A stretch of 64,000 nt of DNA from Malaya genurostris (lineage: Eukaryota; Arthropoda; Insecta; Diptera; Culicidae): assembly GCF_030247185.1 (NCBI RefSeq), contig NC_080572.1, forward strand, positions 96,335,198 to 96,399,197. The letters are read 5' to 3'. Position numbers and translations under genes: made by a program. Positions 20,494 through 31,790 of this stretch are shown here, piece by piece (position 1 is the first letter of the stretch; each line of letters opens with the position of its first letter). The notes beneath the pieces were generated by a model that saw nothing but the letters and a program-made list of their open reading frames with translations, did not search any database and was not told the origin of the DNA.

Positions 20494-21414
20494 ACACATG
20501 GATCAATAAGTCCCGAGACTAAAGCAGAGATGGCGCTCGTAGTAAACCAGTAACCACGTCTTTCTAGAGTACTAACCTTTGCTTGAAACTGGTCAAAATT
20601 TTAACTCGATCCGACCAGAAACAGCTGAGTTATCGAGGTTGGAGTAAAGTCGTTTTGTAGTTTGTTTAAAAAATGGAAAAACCGAGTTTCGTGTATTGAT
20701 AAAACATTGTTTTTTAATGGGTAAAAACACCGCGAAAGCGATACAATGGATTGAAAAATGTTACCCGGACTCTTGTCCATCAAAAGCAACGATTTGTCGG
20801 TGGTTCGCCGAGTTCAAACGTGGTCGTACCGACACAAATGACGCGGAACGCTCGGGTAGACCTGTGGAAGCCGCTACACCGGAAAATGTGAGTGAAGTGA
20901 CAAAAAGTATAATGAAAGATCGTAAAGTGAAGCTCCGTGAGATTACTGAGATGACACAGATATCATATGGAAGTGTATTTACTATCCTTAATGAAAAATT
21001 GAGCATGAAAAAGATTTTTTCCAAGTGAGTGCCGCGATTGCTTGCGATGGAACAAAAACAGCAACAATGCACCCTGCCACAAGTCGATGAAAACAATGGC
21101 GAAATTGAACGAATTGGCCTTTGATCTGCTTACCCCCCCTACTCGCCAGATTTAGCCCCCAGTGACTACTTGCTCTTTGCTTAAAAAAATGCTCCAGGGA
21201 AAAAGATTTGGCTCAAATGAGGAGGTCATCGCTGAAACTGAAGTTTATTTTGAAGCGAAAGATAATTTTTTTTATAAACATGGTATTGAAAAATTGGAAA
21301 AACGTTGGAACCATTGTATCACCCTAAAAGGTAATTATGTTGATGAATAAAAAAAAATTTGCAAAAAAAAAAGTTGTTTCCATTGCTAGTCTCGGGACTT
21401 ATTGATCCATGTGT
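20494..21414 (+). mobile_element. Internally deleted mariner, copy 1 (921 bp)
   Basis: Perfect 28-bp terminal inverted repeats beginning ACACATGGATCAATAAGTCC (left 20494, right end 21414), flanked by TA target duplications (20492-20493, 21415-21416). The transposase gene inside is deleted in the middle, so the element is non-autonomous. Confidence 0.92.
20673..21350 (+). pseudogene. Mariner transposase remnant
   Basis: The N-terminal DNA-binding half is readable from about 20696: AIQWIEKCYPDSCPSKATIC, FAEFKRGRTDTNDAERSGRP, ISYGSVFTILNEKLSMKKI. The ATG at 20673 is separated by a one-base frameshift. After a stop at 21026 the DNA jumps to a C-terminal remnant (PPYSPDLAPSDYLLFA ... GSNEEVIAETEVYFEAKDN) with further breaks. 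The region with the first two catalytic Asp residues is deleted. Confidence 0.85.
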
Positions 21415-21559
21415 TATTGTGACAAATTGCGACTCGTAAATTTTATTTTGATTGAAATTTCATTGATTCAAATTTCATATTTCTTTGATTCAAATTTCAT
21501 ATTGCGATTTCATGGTGATCATGGTCTAGAGTTTTAGACACATCTTTGAGTTCAATGCA

Positions 21560-22500
21560 TTAGCGTTTTCTCTAACGGAGCAATTCCAGAAATGCTTAGC
21601 AGATCATCAGACTCGACCTTCTCCGATTTGGATGAAACTTCGCACATGGTTTCAGTATGGCAAACCATAAGTTTTGAACCGATGCAAAGGTCAATCCGAC
21701 TCACGACTGATTTTTAAAAAGGGCGTATGTATTTTCGCATTTCACAAAAATTACCTCTTTCAAATCGTTGTAACTCGGAAACCGTTAATTGTACAAAAAT
21801 GGCGTTCAGGAAGAAGTTGTAGGGAATCGATTGGGCACTCTAAAAAAATATATAATGAAAAAATTTTTCGGATTATTTTGTAATTATTGAATAATTACAA
21901 AATAATCCGAAAAAGTTAAATAAAAAAAAATCAGGCTTTTAATTTTTTTTGATAATTTTTATTTGAAAGCTGGTCCTAAAACCTACAGATTGATGGCTAT
22001 CGGATCCGCGCCTTTTGAGAAATGAAGAAGTTACAGCTAAAACAGTTTATGGGTGCATGCAAAAGATCAAGTTCTTCTCGTTGGAATTCAGAAACCGTTC
22101 ATCGTACAAAAATGGCGTCCAGGAAAAAAATGTAGGGCACTCTAAAAAACTATATGCTGAAAACATATTTGATTTTTTTTCTTAATAATTTCAAAATGAA
22201 CCAAAAAAATTATATTAAAAAAAAATCAGGGTTTCGATTTTTCCAATTAACACTCCTAACCTAATACCAAGCCTAAAAAAGTTACGCGAAGCACCAAGCC
22301 TCAAAAAAAGTTGGAACGGTAACTTTGAGCTATCATAGCTCAGTTGTTACTTGACCAATTTCGATAAATTTTTCACCCTCGAATTTTGTGAAGTTTGTAG
22401 ATTATGTTAAGTATATCATTATTGACGATCTTTTAGGAAAAACTAATGAAAAACTGATTTTTCCCGTTCCAAGTTTTTTTTCAAGCTCAAAATGTGCCCT
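21560..22500. repeat. Dispersed non-coding repeat, inverted copy at 26760-27215
   Basis: The segment from GAGCAATTCCAGAAATGCTTAG (21579) to AAGAAGTTACAGCTAAAACA (22026-22045) is the reverse complement of 27215 back to 26770. A second partial unit follows at 22065-22240 with the same core (CGTACAAAAATGGCGTCCAG), so the family is internally duplicated. It has no coding capacity. Confidence 0.75.
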
Positions 22501-23110
22501 ATCTGCATTCATGCGGCACCTGCATCGCAAATTGGATATTGAGAACTTCAACTTTACCAAGTCATAACTTTGTCGTTAGTCAACCGATCTTCAAAATTTG
22601 TTCACCATTGGAAAGGTAATACTTCCACACATAAAATGCACTGAAAAAAAAAAACGAAAAATAGGGTTGTCTACCCAAAGTTATAATGAAAACTGTAGAT
22701 AGATGACCTAAGAAAAGATGAGACTTTTTACAATGATCGTAAATATCTCGAAATTTTAAGCGATGACCTATATATTTTTACACATCATTCGATGGCTAGT
22801 GATACCAGCTACAATTTTCGCTCAACTACCATTCCTGCACAATCAAAAGAAAACATAAAAAAATCGATGAATTTATAAATGAATATATGAATTTTTAATT
22901 TTTTTTCTCATGTTTGTATATAACTCAAAAATTAAAGCGATGACATGTACATATTTTTGATTTAAAATATTGGAATCATTACCAGAAAAAATGTATTGAT
23001 GATCAAAATTATATATCCGTTCAAAGAATCTCAAGAAATTTGGTACAAATACAGAGAATTTTTATTATTGGGAAAATTTTGCCAAACAACATGAAATCAA
23101 AACTTCAAAG
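22501..23110. other. AT-rich intronic DNA, no gene
   Basis: Low-complexity AT-rich sequence with no ORF of note between the repeat above and mariner copy 2. Confidence 0.35.
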
Positions 23111-23157
23111 TTTGTTAAAAAAATGTATAAAACCGAGTTTCGTGTATTGATAAAACA

Positions 23158-23547
23158 TTGTTTTTAATGGGTAAAAACACCGTGCAAGCGAAACAATGGA
23201 TTGAAAAATGTTATCCGGACTCTTGTCCATCAAAAGCATCCATTTGTCGGTGGTTCGCCGAGTTTAAACGTGGTCGTACCGACACAAATGACGCGGAACG
23301 CTCGGGTAGACCTGTGGAAGCCGTTACACCGGAAAATGTGAGTGAAGTGACAAAAATTATAATGAAAGATGGTAAAGTGAAGCTCCGTGAGATTGCTGAG
23401 GTGACACAGATATCATATGGAAGTGTACTTACTATCCTTCATGAAAAATTGAGCATGAAAAAGGTTTTTTCCAAGCGGGTGCCGCGATTGGTTTCGATGG
23501 AACAAAAACAGCAACGAGTCGATGATTCAGAAAGCAGTTTAAATTGA
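23158..23547 (+). pseudogene. Mariner transposase N-terminal remnant, copy 2
   Basis: The readable part starts near MGKNTVQAKQWIEKCYPDSC and covers both helix-turn-helix subdomains up to KRVPRLVSMEQKQQRVDDSE. A deletion then joins it to the C-terminal region in another frame (NELGFDLLPHPPYSLDSAP, then FGSNEEVIAETEAYFEAKDN to 23715). The catalytic core is lost. It lies one base-change class away from copy 1 at most sites, so the two copies are closely related. Confidence 0.85.
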
Positions 23548-23717
23548 ACGAATTGGGCTTTGATCTGCTTCCCCATCCCCCATACTCGCTAGATTCAGCC
23601 CCAATGACTACTGGCTCTTTGCTGATCTTAAAAAAAATGCTCCAGAGAAAAAGATTTGGCTCAAATGAGGAGGTCATCGCTGAAACTGAAGCTTATTTTG
23701 AAGCGAAAGATAATTTT

Positions 23718-25353
23718 GTCGTGAATACGACTTACTTTACTATGGGGTGCCTTTTCAAAATTAGCCATATGGAAGAATGGGCAGAACTTATTCGTGAATA
23801 TCTCGACTTGTATTAATGGTAGCAACATAATTCTTTTACCATTTCATCAAAAATATGATCAGGAATTTAGGATAATATTTTGAACAGTGTGCGATAACCA
23901 CAAACAACTCAAAAATAATGTTTTCTTAAAATTTGAAAACAACGCGGAAAAGTCCTTACTTTCGCTTGGGATTTTCGCGCAAGGACGACGATTTTGAGAT
24001 AGTCAGGCACATATCTTCAACTGAATGCGTATAAAAGAGGGGCCCGTGGTCGAAAATCGATCATTTCTTTTCGTGCGTTCGGTGGAAGCAGACGTCGTGG
24101 GAGTGGAATCATAAACAAGCAGCGACGGAGAATGCACCTTCTGCGTGGTTAAAACCTCAAACGCTCAGGTCGCATCTCTCATTCGCTTGCTGGCCATCAA
24201 TGCGTGCTGGAACTGGATTCTGGATCTGTATTCCGGAACTGATTTGAGTTTCGAAATTGCAGTTCTAGAATTGAAACTGGATTCTGAGTCTGTTATTGGA
24301 TCTAAATTTAGGTCTTGAACTCAGGGTCCAGTTCTCTATTCCAGACTTCTATTCGGTTCTTTTTAAAACCATAATAATACTCCTAAAGAATTATGCGGAA
24401 TTTACTTTACTGTGCTTCATACAACCCATTTTTTATTCATGGCGAAAAATCGTTCATGGCGAAAAAAAAGAACATCGTCAAATTTTGGCACTCAAAGGGT
24501 AGTGATTCGCCCAGAATGTTGTTGGCTGACAATTTCGGCGACATATGTGCAATCGATATTATGCTAAATGGTATAAAAACACTGTTAGTTGTTTTATATA
24601 TTTCGCCAGATACAACTTACAAAGAGAAGCAATTTTTCATCACACGTAATTTATTTTTATAAAGTTACACCGATGATTGTTGTGGGGGATTTCAATATAG
24701 ATGCCTCAAAACAAGATAATATTAAATTTATTGATTTCTTGAGCAAGTATATGAAGCTGGATATGGAATCTGATCCTTCACAAGCTACTACGCTTGGAGG
24801 CACATGTATCGATCTTGTTTTTGCTAGGAACTTCAATGTAGAAAGCCGTAGATATATTTCATACTTTTCATATCACAGGCCTATTGTATTATTGTTCAAT
24901 CCAGCAACTTGAAGTTTCCTTTACTGGAAGATCGTAATCGGTTGTGAACGCTATACCTACACAAACCATATCAGTATCGCACCCACGGACAATAGCCTGG
25001 TCAGCCTGGAAACAGATGAAGGAAGTCAGCGGTATCCATCGGAATTCGAACTCAACTCGTCACTCTCCATCACGAACGCTTTCATAAAAGGTTCTTTTCA
25101 GAGCCACCATTATTTTATTATAAAGAACTATACTGCTTATTTCATAACATTTAATTGCGTTTCAGAATGTTTAATGTAACTAATCTGTAATTAAGTCTAG
25201 GCGCATCGTTTAAAATTCTAGTAATGAAAGAGGGGGAAGATGCACAATTCAAACAATCGATCAACTACCAATTCGAATTCGGAAGTATAAATAAAGCGTG
25301 TCATATTCGTATTCACGACATCCAGTTATGTCTCTGACATTACACACCCGTAC
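23718..25353 (+). mobile_element. Helentron-like element, copy 2 (1636 bp)
   Basis: Boundaries are fixed by the interrupted mariner: ...GATAATTTT | GTCGTGAATACG ... CACACCCGTAC | TTTTTT.... There is no target duplication and the target is TT. GTCGTGAATACGA at the 5' end has its reverse complement TCGTATTCACGAC at 25307-25319, near the 3' end. It carries one endonuclease-fold ORF remnant and no Rep/helicase. Confidence 0.7.
24456..24912 (+). pseudogene. Endonuclease-fold ORF of Helentron-like copy 2
   Basis: A genuine ATG at 24456 (MAKKKNIVKFWHSKG) opens the frame, which is then broken at 24660 by a deletion of about ten bases relative to copy 1. It resumes as KVTPMIVVGDFNID to SYFSYHRPIVLLFNPAT. 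Motifs are those given for copy 1. It is not functional as an enzyme, because the first half of the fold is missing. Confidence 0.7.
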
Positions 25354-25869
25354 TTTTTTTTTTTTTAATCGTATTGAAAAATTGGAAAAACGTTGGAACC
25401 ATTGTATCACCCGTAAAATTTCAAGAAATCGGTAGAAGATCGGAAATTTAAAAATTTCTGATATATATTCTGATATATTATATACGTTCCAACGTTTCTG
25501 CAAATCAAAGTGAAAATATTGGAAACCGTTTTGATTTCATCTGTTTCAAAGAGACGTAGAATTTGTTTCTATTAATAAAATATATTTTGTGACAACACGA
25601 AAATTTTAAATTATTTCAATGGCTTTGTACAACAAGAAATAGAACGTAAAATTATATGAATTTCATATACTAACCCATGGCAAAAGAAACCAACTACAAT
25701 TAAAAAAAAATTTTGCTTGATTTCTGTTTTACAAGCAATTAAGTGTGCCACTCTGTGCCCCATGAAACAGCTACTTGTCAAAACTGAGCCCTTTGTGTGC
25801 CGCAACTGTGCAACTGTATGAAAACGGAAGTGCCAATATTGATAAACGAACGAACGCATTGTGTTAATA

Positions 25870-26515
25870 TGTGATTGGCACATTGTTCTAAGCGTCCTCC
25901 CCTTGGATTTAGTACATTTGCAACATTAAGACCAAAACACTGTAAGTTGCTTGGAAGTTCTGGTTCACATAACATATGTGTTTGCACAATCCATGAGAAT
26001 GTTTCATTAATGATTCATGCTGTTGAAAAATATTTCAGACACAAGATCTGGAGAGAAGCGTTTTAGACAATTTCGAGGAACGTGATTTGACTGAGATAAG
26101 ATTTGAACAATGAGTTTCTACTGACAGATGTGATCTAGTGAAATTTGTCAAACCAGTAAAAGAATTTGCAGCAAATTTTTGCGAAAAATTAAAAAAACTT
26201 GTGACTCAATCTGATTTTCTTAAAAAGGCGAAATCTAATTAAAAGACAGGAGAAATTGTAATTATTTGTGATTTTTCAGAAAATTTTTTATTTGTGCTTC
26301 AGGTTGCTGTTCAAAGCTACTATTGGAGCAATGATCAAGCAACCATTCATCCGTTTTATTATAGAGAAGAGCTTAAACATTTAAGTTTCATTGTGATTTC
26401 AAAAGTGCTTAAACACGATACCATCGCGGTTCAAGTGTTTATTTCACACATAATGTCATTTTTGAAAGACAAAATTCAAATTGAAAAAAACAGCATTTAT
26501 GTCTTATTTTAATAA
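25870..26515 (+). pseudogene. Relic of a conserved invertebrate ORF of unknown function
   Basis: Two blocks survive in plus-strand frames. The first (25875-26066) reads FATLRPKHCKLLGSSGSHNI followed by CVCTIHENVSLMIHAVEKYF. The second (26270-26510) reads DFSENFLFVLQ, AVQSYYWSNDQATIHPF, then REELKHLSFIVISKVLKHDT. I recognise this pattern from large uncharacterised, repeated proteins in arthropods and cnidarians, which suggests a transposon-encoded protein, but I cannot name the family. Stops and frame changes between the blocks make this copy dead. Confidence 0.5.
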
Positions 26516-26759
26516 TTTGAAACCTTAAATATAATTAAGAATTATTCATGTACATGTAATAATTGTAGATATAGTAAGCAAATAAACAATTCATGGGAAT
26601 ATAAAAAATGGTGTCATAATTAAATATCTAATTATCTCAAGAAAAGCTACTTTTAGAAAAAAATATAATGAACAAATTTTATTGCCTTTAACCTGTAAAA
26701 TAATATTCTAGTGTTTAAATGATTATCTTTCAACGAGAATTTGAAATTTCGAATATATC

Positions 26760-27215
26760 TGTAAATTGTTTTAGCTGTAACTTCTTCATTTTTCAAAAGG
26801 CATGGATGGGATAGCCATCAATCTGTAGGTTATAATAAGAGCTTTAAAATAAAAATTATCAAAAAAGAATCGAAACTCTGATTTTTTTTATTTAATTTTT
26901 TTGGTTCATTTTGAAATTATTGAGGAAAAAAATCAATTTTTTTTTCAGTGTATATTTTTCTTAGAGTGTCCCATTGATTCCCTACAATTTCTTCCTGAAC
27001 GCCATTTTTGAACAATTAACGGTTTCTGAGTTACAACGATTAAAAAAAGGCAAATTTTGTGAAATGCAAAAACACATACGCCCTTTTTTAAAATCAGTCG
27101 AGAGTCGGATTGACCTCTCCATCGGCTCAAAGAGTATGGTTTGCCATACTGAAGCCATGTGCAAAATTTCATCCGAATCGGAGAAGGTCGAGTCTGATGA
27201 TCTGCTAAGCATTCC
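26760..27215. repeat. Dispersed non-coding repeat, inverted copy of 21560-22045
   Basis: Reverse-complement match over about 450 bp to the 21.6-22.0 kb repeat (for example CAGATCATCAGACTCGACCT on the opposite strand). It ends at the 5' junction of the LOA LINE. Confidence 0.75.
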
Positions 27216-27225
27216 TGGAATTGCT

Positions 27226-27775
27226 CTTGTGGAACAATGGTGTCAACAGGTTGGATTGTCGGTAGATTCAAATAAAACCTCAATGATTCTTTTTACAAAG
27301 AAGCGAACAACAACCGGGGCCCGTCCTTTGCCTTTTTTTTTTGGAGCGTGCTGTTGTGTACCGACCAGGTCAAATACGTTGGAGTAATCCTGGATTCCAA
27401 ACTTAACTGGACTGCTCACATTGAGTCTAGAATCAAAAGATCATGCGTGGCTTTTGGCCAATGTAGATGCACATTTGTCTAAATGTGGTGTTTGAAACTG
27501 AAATTGGATTTATACGACAATTATACGTCCAATACTGGTATATGGATGTCTCGTATGGTGGCAGAGAGGGCAAGTAGTGAGGATTCAGTCGAAGCTCAAT
27601 CATTTGCAAAGAGTGGCGCTCATGGTAATGACTGCAGCTTTTACAACAACTCCGACCATTGCTCTGGAAGCTCTTCTCAATATAAGACCACTTCATGTGC
27701 ATCTAAAGCAAGAAGCACTCGCTTGTGCCTATAGACTTCAAATTACCGGTCTATGGAAGTTAAAACAATAAATTC
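27226..27775 (+). pseudogene. LOA reverse transcriptase C-terminal remnant
   Basis: Frames change repeatedly. VEQWCQQVGLSVDSNKTSMI is the segment after the FADD motif. VKYVGVILDSKLNWTAHIES follows in a second frame, then LNHLQRVALMVMTAAFTTTP and LEALLNIRPLHVHLKQEALA (27595-27750). These are the usual post-catalytic RT blocks of LOA elements. Confidence 0.75.
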
Positions 27776-27810
27776 AGAAATAGGTCATACACGTCTGTGG
27801 TCCCAATTGG

Positions 27811-29048
27811 TTGCATGGGATGATGTTCCCGTATAGAACTTTTCAAATAAAAATTCCATCTAGACAGGAGTGGCTGTCTGGATTTATGGAAACACTACAG
27901 CAAGAGCACGCAGTCTGTTACACTGATGCTTTACTGATGGATGGCCGAGCCGGTGCGGGTGTTTACTGTCGTGAATTGGGGTTGGAGCAATCGTACTCAC
28001 TTGGTAGATACTGCACCGTTTTCCAGGCTGAGATCTTTACAATCATGTGTAGAGTACAGTGTAATCTCCGACAAGGCATATCTGGTAGAATAATAGATTT
28101 TTGCTTCGACAGTCAGACTGCAATTAAAGCGCTTAGCTCGGGTGACTCACGTTCAAAACTTGTGATCGATTGCCGTACTCAGATCGAAGAACTTAGCATT
28201 TTCAATGCTGTAAATCTAGTCTGGGTACCTGGTCATTCCAACATAATTGGAAAAGAATGGGCGGACGAACTGGCCAGAGTGGGAGCAGAAAACGACCTTG
28301 CAGGTCCTGAACCAGCACTACCAATTTCCTATTGCTGGATTAAACAAAAAAAAACTCTGTCTTGGGCTTCGTCTGAGCATGCAAACTACTGGCGAAGTTC
28401 TGAGACTTGTCGTCAAACAAAAATATTCTTGCAAAATCCATGCCCTGTAATTTCGAAGGATCTTTTAAATTTCTCTAAGCGCCATTGTGGTGTTCTGGTG
28501 AGGGCTCTGACTGGCCACTGTAAACTTAATTATCACATGGCTACCATACATCTTGCTGAATCATTTTCATGTGATCTCTGTGAATCCGATTACGGAACTT
28601 CATATCATCTAATATGTAACTCAGTGCTGTCAACTGTTTTTTCCAAAAATCTGTATTTGGCGAAAAAATCTATCTGTACAATATCTTTCTCGAAAAATCA
28701 ATCATCGATTTAGTGCGGAAACTGATTTTGCGACCAAAAAAAAAAAAGGTCGCTCGACCTGGTTTATCCCTATGGAATCCAACACAAAAACTGAAAATCG
28801 GTATTTATCTGTATGAAAATTGAAATATCGGTATTTTGAGAGAGCATATCTGTATTCCTGTATCGAATCAAAATACCGGTATAAATACCGAGAAATCGAT
28901 ATAGTTGGCAGCGCTGATGTAACTGCCCTGTAGTATCTGAACTATGGTATCGGGTCTTCGGTTATTTTTACATTGAAGAATCTATGTTCAAGCAACTGAA
29001 ACTCAGAGATATTCTTGGGTTTTTAACCCAATGTGGAAAAGAGCTCTA
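27811..29048 (+). pseudogene. LOA RNase H and C-terminal region, interrupted by a MITE
   Basis: The frame runs IPSRQEWLSG, CYTDALLMDGRAGAGVYCRE (the usual YTDGS is YTDAL here, losing the Gly-Ser but keeping Asp), FQAEIFTIMC (Glu), FCFDSQTAIKAL (Asp) and GKEWADELAR (Asp). The C-terminal knuckle SCDLCESDYGTSYHLICN follows, and then the frame is cut by the MITE at 28622. After the MITE the frame closes as LKLRDILGFLTQCGKEL at 28995-29046. Confidence 0.8.
28622..28916. mobile_element. hAT-type MITE, 295 bp
   Basis: Terminal inverted repeats CAGTGCTGTCAACT and (reverse complement of the right end) CAGCGCTGCCAACT, with an 8-bp target duplication ATGTAACT at 28614-28621 and 28917-28924. This TIR/TSD combination is diagnostic of hAT elements. 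No ORF. Confidence 0.92.
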
Positions 29049-29279
29049 ATTACTCTCGCAAGCGGTTTCTACGTCTCGTAAGTTGCAACTGGCTTCTATA
29101 TACATTTATGTTGTGTGCGTGTTTCATTCCATTTCTTCCCATTCCTCTATTTTCCTTCTTCCTCTATTTCCCACCATCATTCAGGTAAATGATGAAAAGT
29201 CACGGCAAGGCACAAATCTCCGGAAAAAAATATGGGCAACGTGCCGTTATGAGCCAATTTATTCTGATACCTGATACCC

Positions 29280-30438
29280 GTATTTGCGGTAAGATTTTCA
29301 CGGTTTTTGTTGCTTAATTGCATTCGCATGTTTTTCCCCGTAAGATACTGATCATATTGAAAAGTAGCTCAAAACGGCTCTATTAAGACGTCGAGACTAA
29401 AACATTAATCGTAGATTGAAAGAGGGTTAATTTTTACAAACTCAATTCCTAGTATCGTGCATATATTTTAACTGATTTAGCACTCTACGAGTCTCCGTTT
29501 TAGTTTGAAAAGTGAGATTTTTTGTGTAACAATATTTTCAGAAGGCTTATCTAGTTGTATCGAAATTGTGTTCCGCCATATCGCATTTCCCTGATACATC
29601 CAGCGAAACAAGTTCCATGTCGCGTTACAACTTTTTTCCACGTATGAATACAAAGTATTGGCCGGAGCAGAGTTGTGAAATAGCATGTCACCCGGTAAAA
29701 GGGTAGTGAAAGCGGGTTGAGTAAGTGATAAAGAAAAGTACAAGGTTTTTTTTCCTGTTATAGTGGTACATGTCTCTATTTGTCGTTTGGCAACCTTCTT
29801 TTCATGTGCCACAAAGGGCAGTCACCATGTAAGTCAGCCTGAAGAGAACAACTGCTAAAGGAGTTTTCCAACCCGGTTTTGAATAAATTCCGCGCATTCT
29901 TGGCCGTACCGAGCGTGTCTTTATTTCGCCTATAAAAGTTGGTTGTTGTTGCAGACTGTGGTGTGAATCTCAATCTATTCTTTTCGTGTAAGTGTATCGG
30001 AAGATAAGAGAAGGTTTTTTTAGGCGTTACAAGCTAGAATAAAAGCATTATTTTCACTGTCGTACTGTCGTGCGATAGAAGGCAGAGTGATACATTCATT
30101 TGAACCATTCGAACCATTCGACGCTAATAAAACTGCCAACTGATATTTTGCGCATTGTGCCAACGTCAGCACATAATTATTTAATCACCCATCTCAGTTT
30201 CGATCAGATTGTAGATGCTTCATGATGATGCTGCTCCACCTCTTGTCTTACTTTTACCAGCCACCGATCAACCTCACACTGTGGTTGTGAGCCCGCAAGA
30301 GTTTAGGATTTATTAGACTAGCGCCGTTTTAATGCCTAAAATGAAATCCCCTGCAGCTATTTGCTACGGAACGGAAAGATGAAGGCGGTTCGGAAGGGTG
30401 CTAAACTAGAGATACTTTCCATAGCAGTAGACACTTAC
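29280..30438. other. Intronic DNA flanking exon 2
   Basis: Sequence of mixed composition with no convincing ORF or repeat ends. The last bases before 30438 are the start of intron 2 on the minus strand. Confidence 0.4.
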
Positions 30439-30599
30439 CTAGCATCGATTCGCTCCAGCCGATCCAGACGGTTCAGGTGTAGTTCCCGCAGGTGGAACAA
30501 GTTCAGAAAGGATACCGCCGGAAGTTGGATGAACGAGTTCCCACTCAACGAGAGCGTCGTCAGGTTGTACAGTTTTGAAAGCTGAGTCGTCGGGATGAG
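30439..30599 (-). CDS. LRR transmembrane protein, coding exon 2
   Basis: A 161-nt exon with acceptor CTTTCCAG (AG at 30601-30600) and donor AG|GTAAGTGT. It enters in phase 0 after exon 1 and leaves two bases for exon 3. Its 53 complete codons encode two to three LRRs: LSKLYNLTTLSLSGNSFIQL and LNLFHLRELHLNRLDRLERI. Joined to exon 1 it rebuilds the repeat ADNNLT + LIPTTQLSKLYNLTTLSL, and joined to exon 3 it rebuilds IDAR + AFVDNTYLQILTLDDNP. The exact restoration of LRR spacing at both junctions is strong evidence for this gene model. The exon stands alone between introns of 11.9 and 29.3 kb. Confidence 0.9.
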
Positions 30600-30601
30600 C
30601 T

Positions 30602-31540
30602 GGAAAGTTTTAGGAGAGGTTTTCCAATTAATTATGCATTGTTTTAAACTTCTTGAAAGCATTATCTTGAGTGCTGTAGAATGTCTCGTAGAAATAAATG
30701 AAAATTTGAACAGTTCGCTATCAGTTCGGTTTGAATATTAGTCTTACTACTCAAACAAATGAGTGTTATTTTCGGAGAGTATGATACCGTGACGTAAACC
30801 ACCTGAACGTTCTGAAAATATGACAAGAGGAAACAAAATGTCTCGAATATCAGCGAGAGATTAATCATTATATTTATTTTCTCAATCCCATTTTTTTTTT
30901 CATTCCGTACAATAGTCGAAAGTCAACGAACAAAATGCATATATCAAAACAAGTGACATACCTGATATACTGCACACTGTAAACTGAATGCACCTAAAAT
31001 AAATACTTCTGCCGTACTCAGAAAGTTAGTAGACAGATTATCTAGAACTAGCTGAATTACCCGGCGTTGCTCGAAAATGTTTCGTGAAGGGAAGGCCGAA
31101 AAAAATTCTCGAAGTTGTCCTGCTTAGTGAAATACTCTGATTGTAATGAAACATAACTTAGACGGAAACCCGATTGAACAATACTCCGTTCATGTTCAGA
31201 TTGCGAATGATCAGTGTCCCATCTCAGATCTCACAATAGTCATAATTTTCATGGTATTCTCGACAAATTGGGTTAGTTCTATATTTGAACCCTTTTGTTA
31301 GAAACATTTAAAACACCTTTCTCTCTATAAATACCTTCTTAGTAACCACAGACTTTCATATGAATATGTGTCCGTACTTCCTCGTCACATTCGATCTACA
31401 ATAACTTTGGCTTCTATGGGTATGAACACTTAATACTCTCTCCTCTTTATAAAAATATTTATGACATCATTAACTGCTCAAAATTTCCATCTGATAATGT
31501 TTATTTTATAACGAAAGGCTGTTTAACACACACTACACAC
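30602..31540. other. Intronic DNA; short motif shared by insect repeats at 31058
   Basis: No ORF. At 31050-31075 CTAGCTGAATTACCCGGCGT begins a sequence that resembles the start of a widespread insect repeat whose typical end (CGTTACAAATATACAAACTT) is seen at 38772. Whether the two are ends of one element is not shown. Confidence 0.35.
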
Positions 31541-31544
31541 TTAA

Positions 31545-31790
31545 AAAATGTTACATCTTTATAGATGCACATAAAAGGAGCGTCGCGATTCACATACATT
31601 CACAATACAAAGCAAGTTAATGATAAGTCATATCATTAACTTCACAGTTGTTATAGCTGAAACTCACATCGATACAGACGCAAAATTTATGTTTACATGT
31701 TAGTAGATGTAATATTGTGTCATCACCGAAGTTATTACGGTATACTTGAATTTACGTCAAGCGTAAATTTCATTTTTTCTAAGAGTGTAC
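31545..31790. repeat. Dispersed repeat, inverted relative of 59772-60560
   Basis: 31660-31790 read as reverse complement (GTACACTCTTAGAAAAAATG, AAATTTACGCTTGACGTAAA, CTTCGGTGATGACACAATAT, CATCTACTAACATGT) matches 59772-59850 and 60488-60545. Non-coding. Confidence 0.6.

Larger units (their letters stand above)
23111..25427 (+). mobile_element. Mariner copy 2, split by Helentron-like copy 2
   Basis: Mariner sequence at 23111-23717 continues at 25354-25427 (ATTGAAAAATTGGAAAAACG, CATTGTATCACCC). The break lies inside the T-run that is intact in copy 1 (21262-21269). Both mariner termini are missing here. Confidence 0.85.
27216..29279 (+). mobile_element. 5'-truncated LOA-clade LINE
   Basis: It begins within the RT domain and runs through RNase H and the 3' UTR to GAGCCAATTTATTCTGATACCTGATACC. 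The same 3' end closes the LOA element at 53.2-57.2 kb. It is interrupted by a hAT MITE at 28622-28916. Confidence 0.8.

Noticed and set aside
25605..25883. Minus-strand ORF of 90 codons
   Set aside because: Overlaps the antisense of the conserved-ORF relic region and shows no motif.
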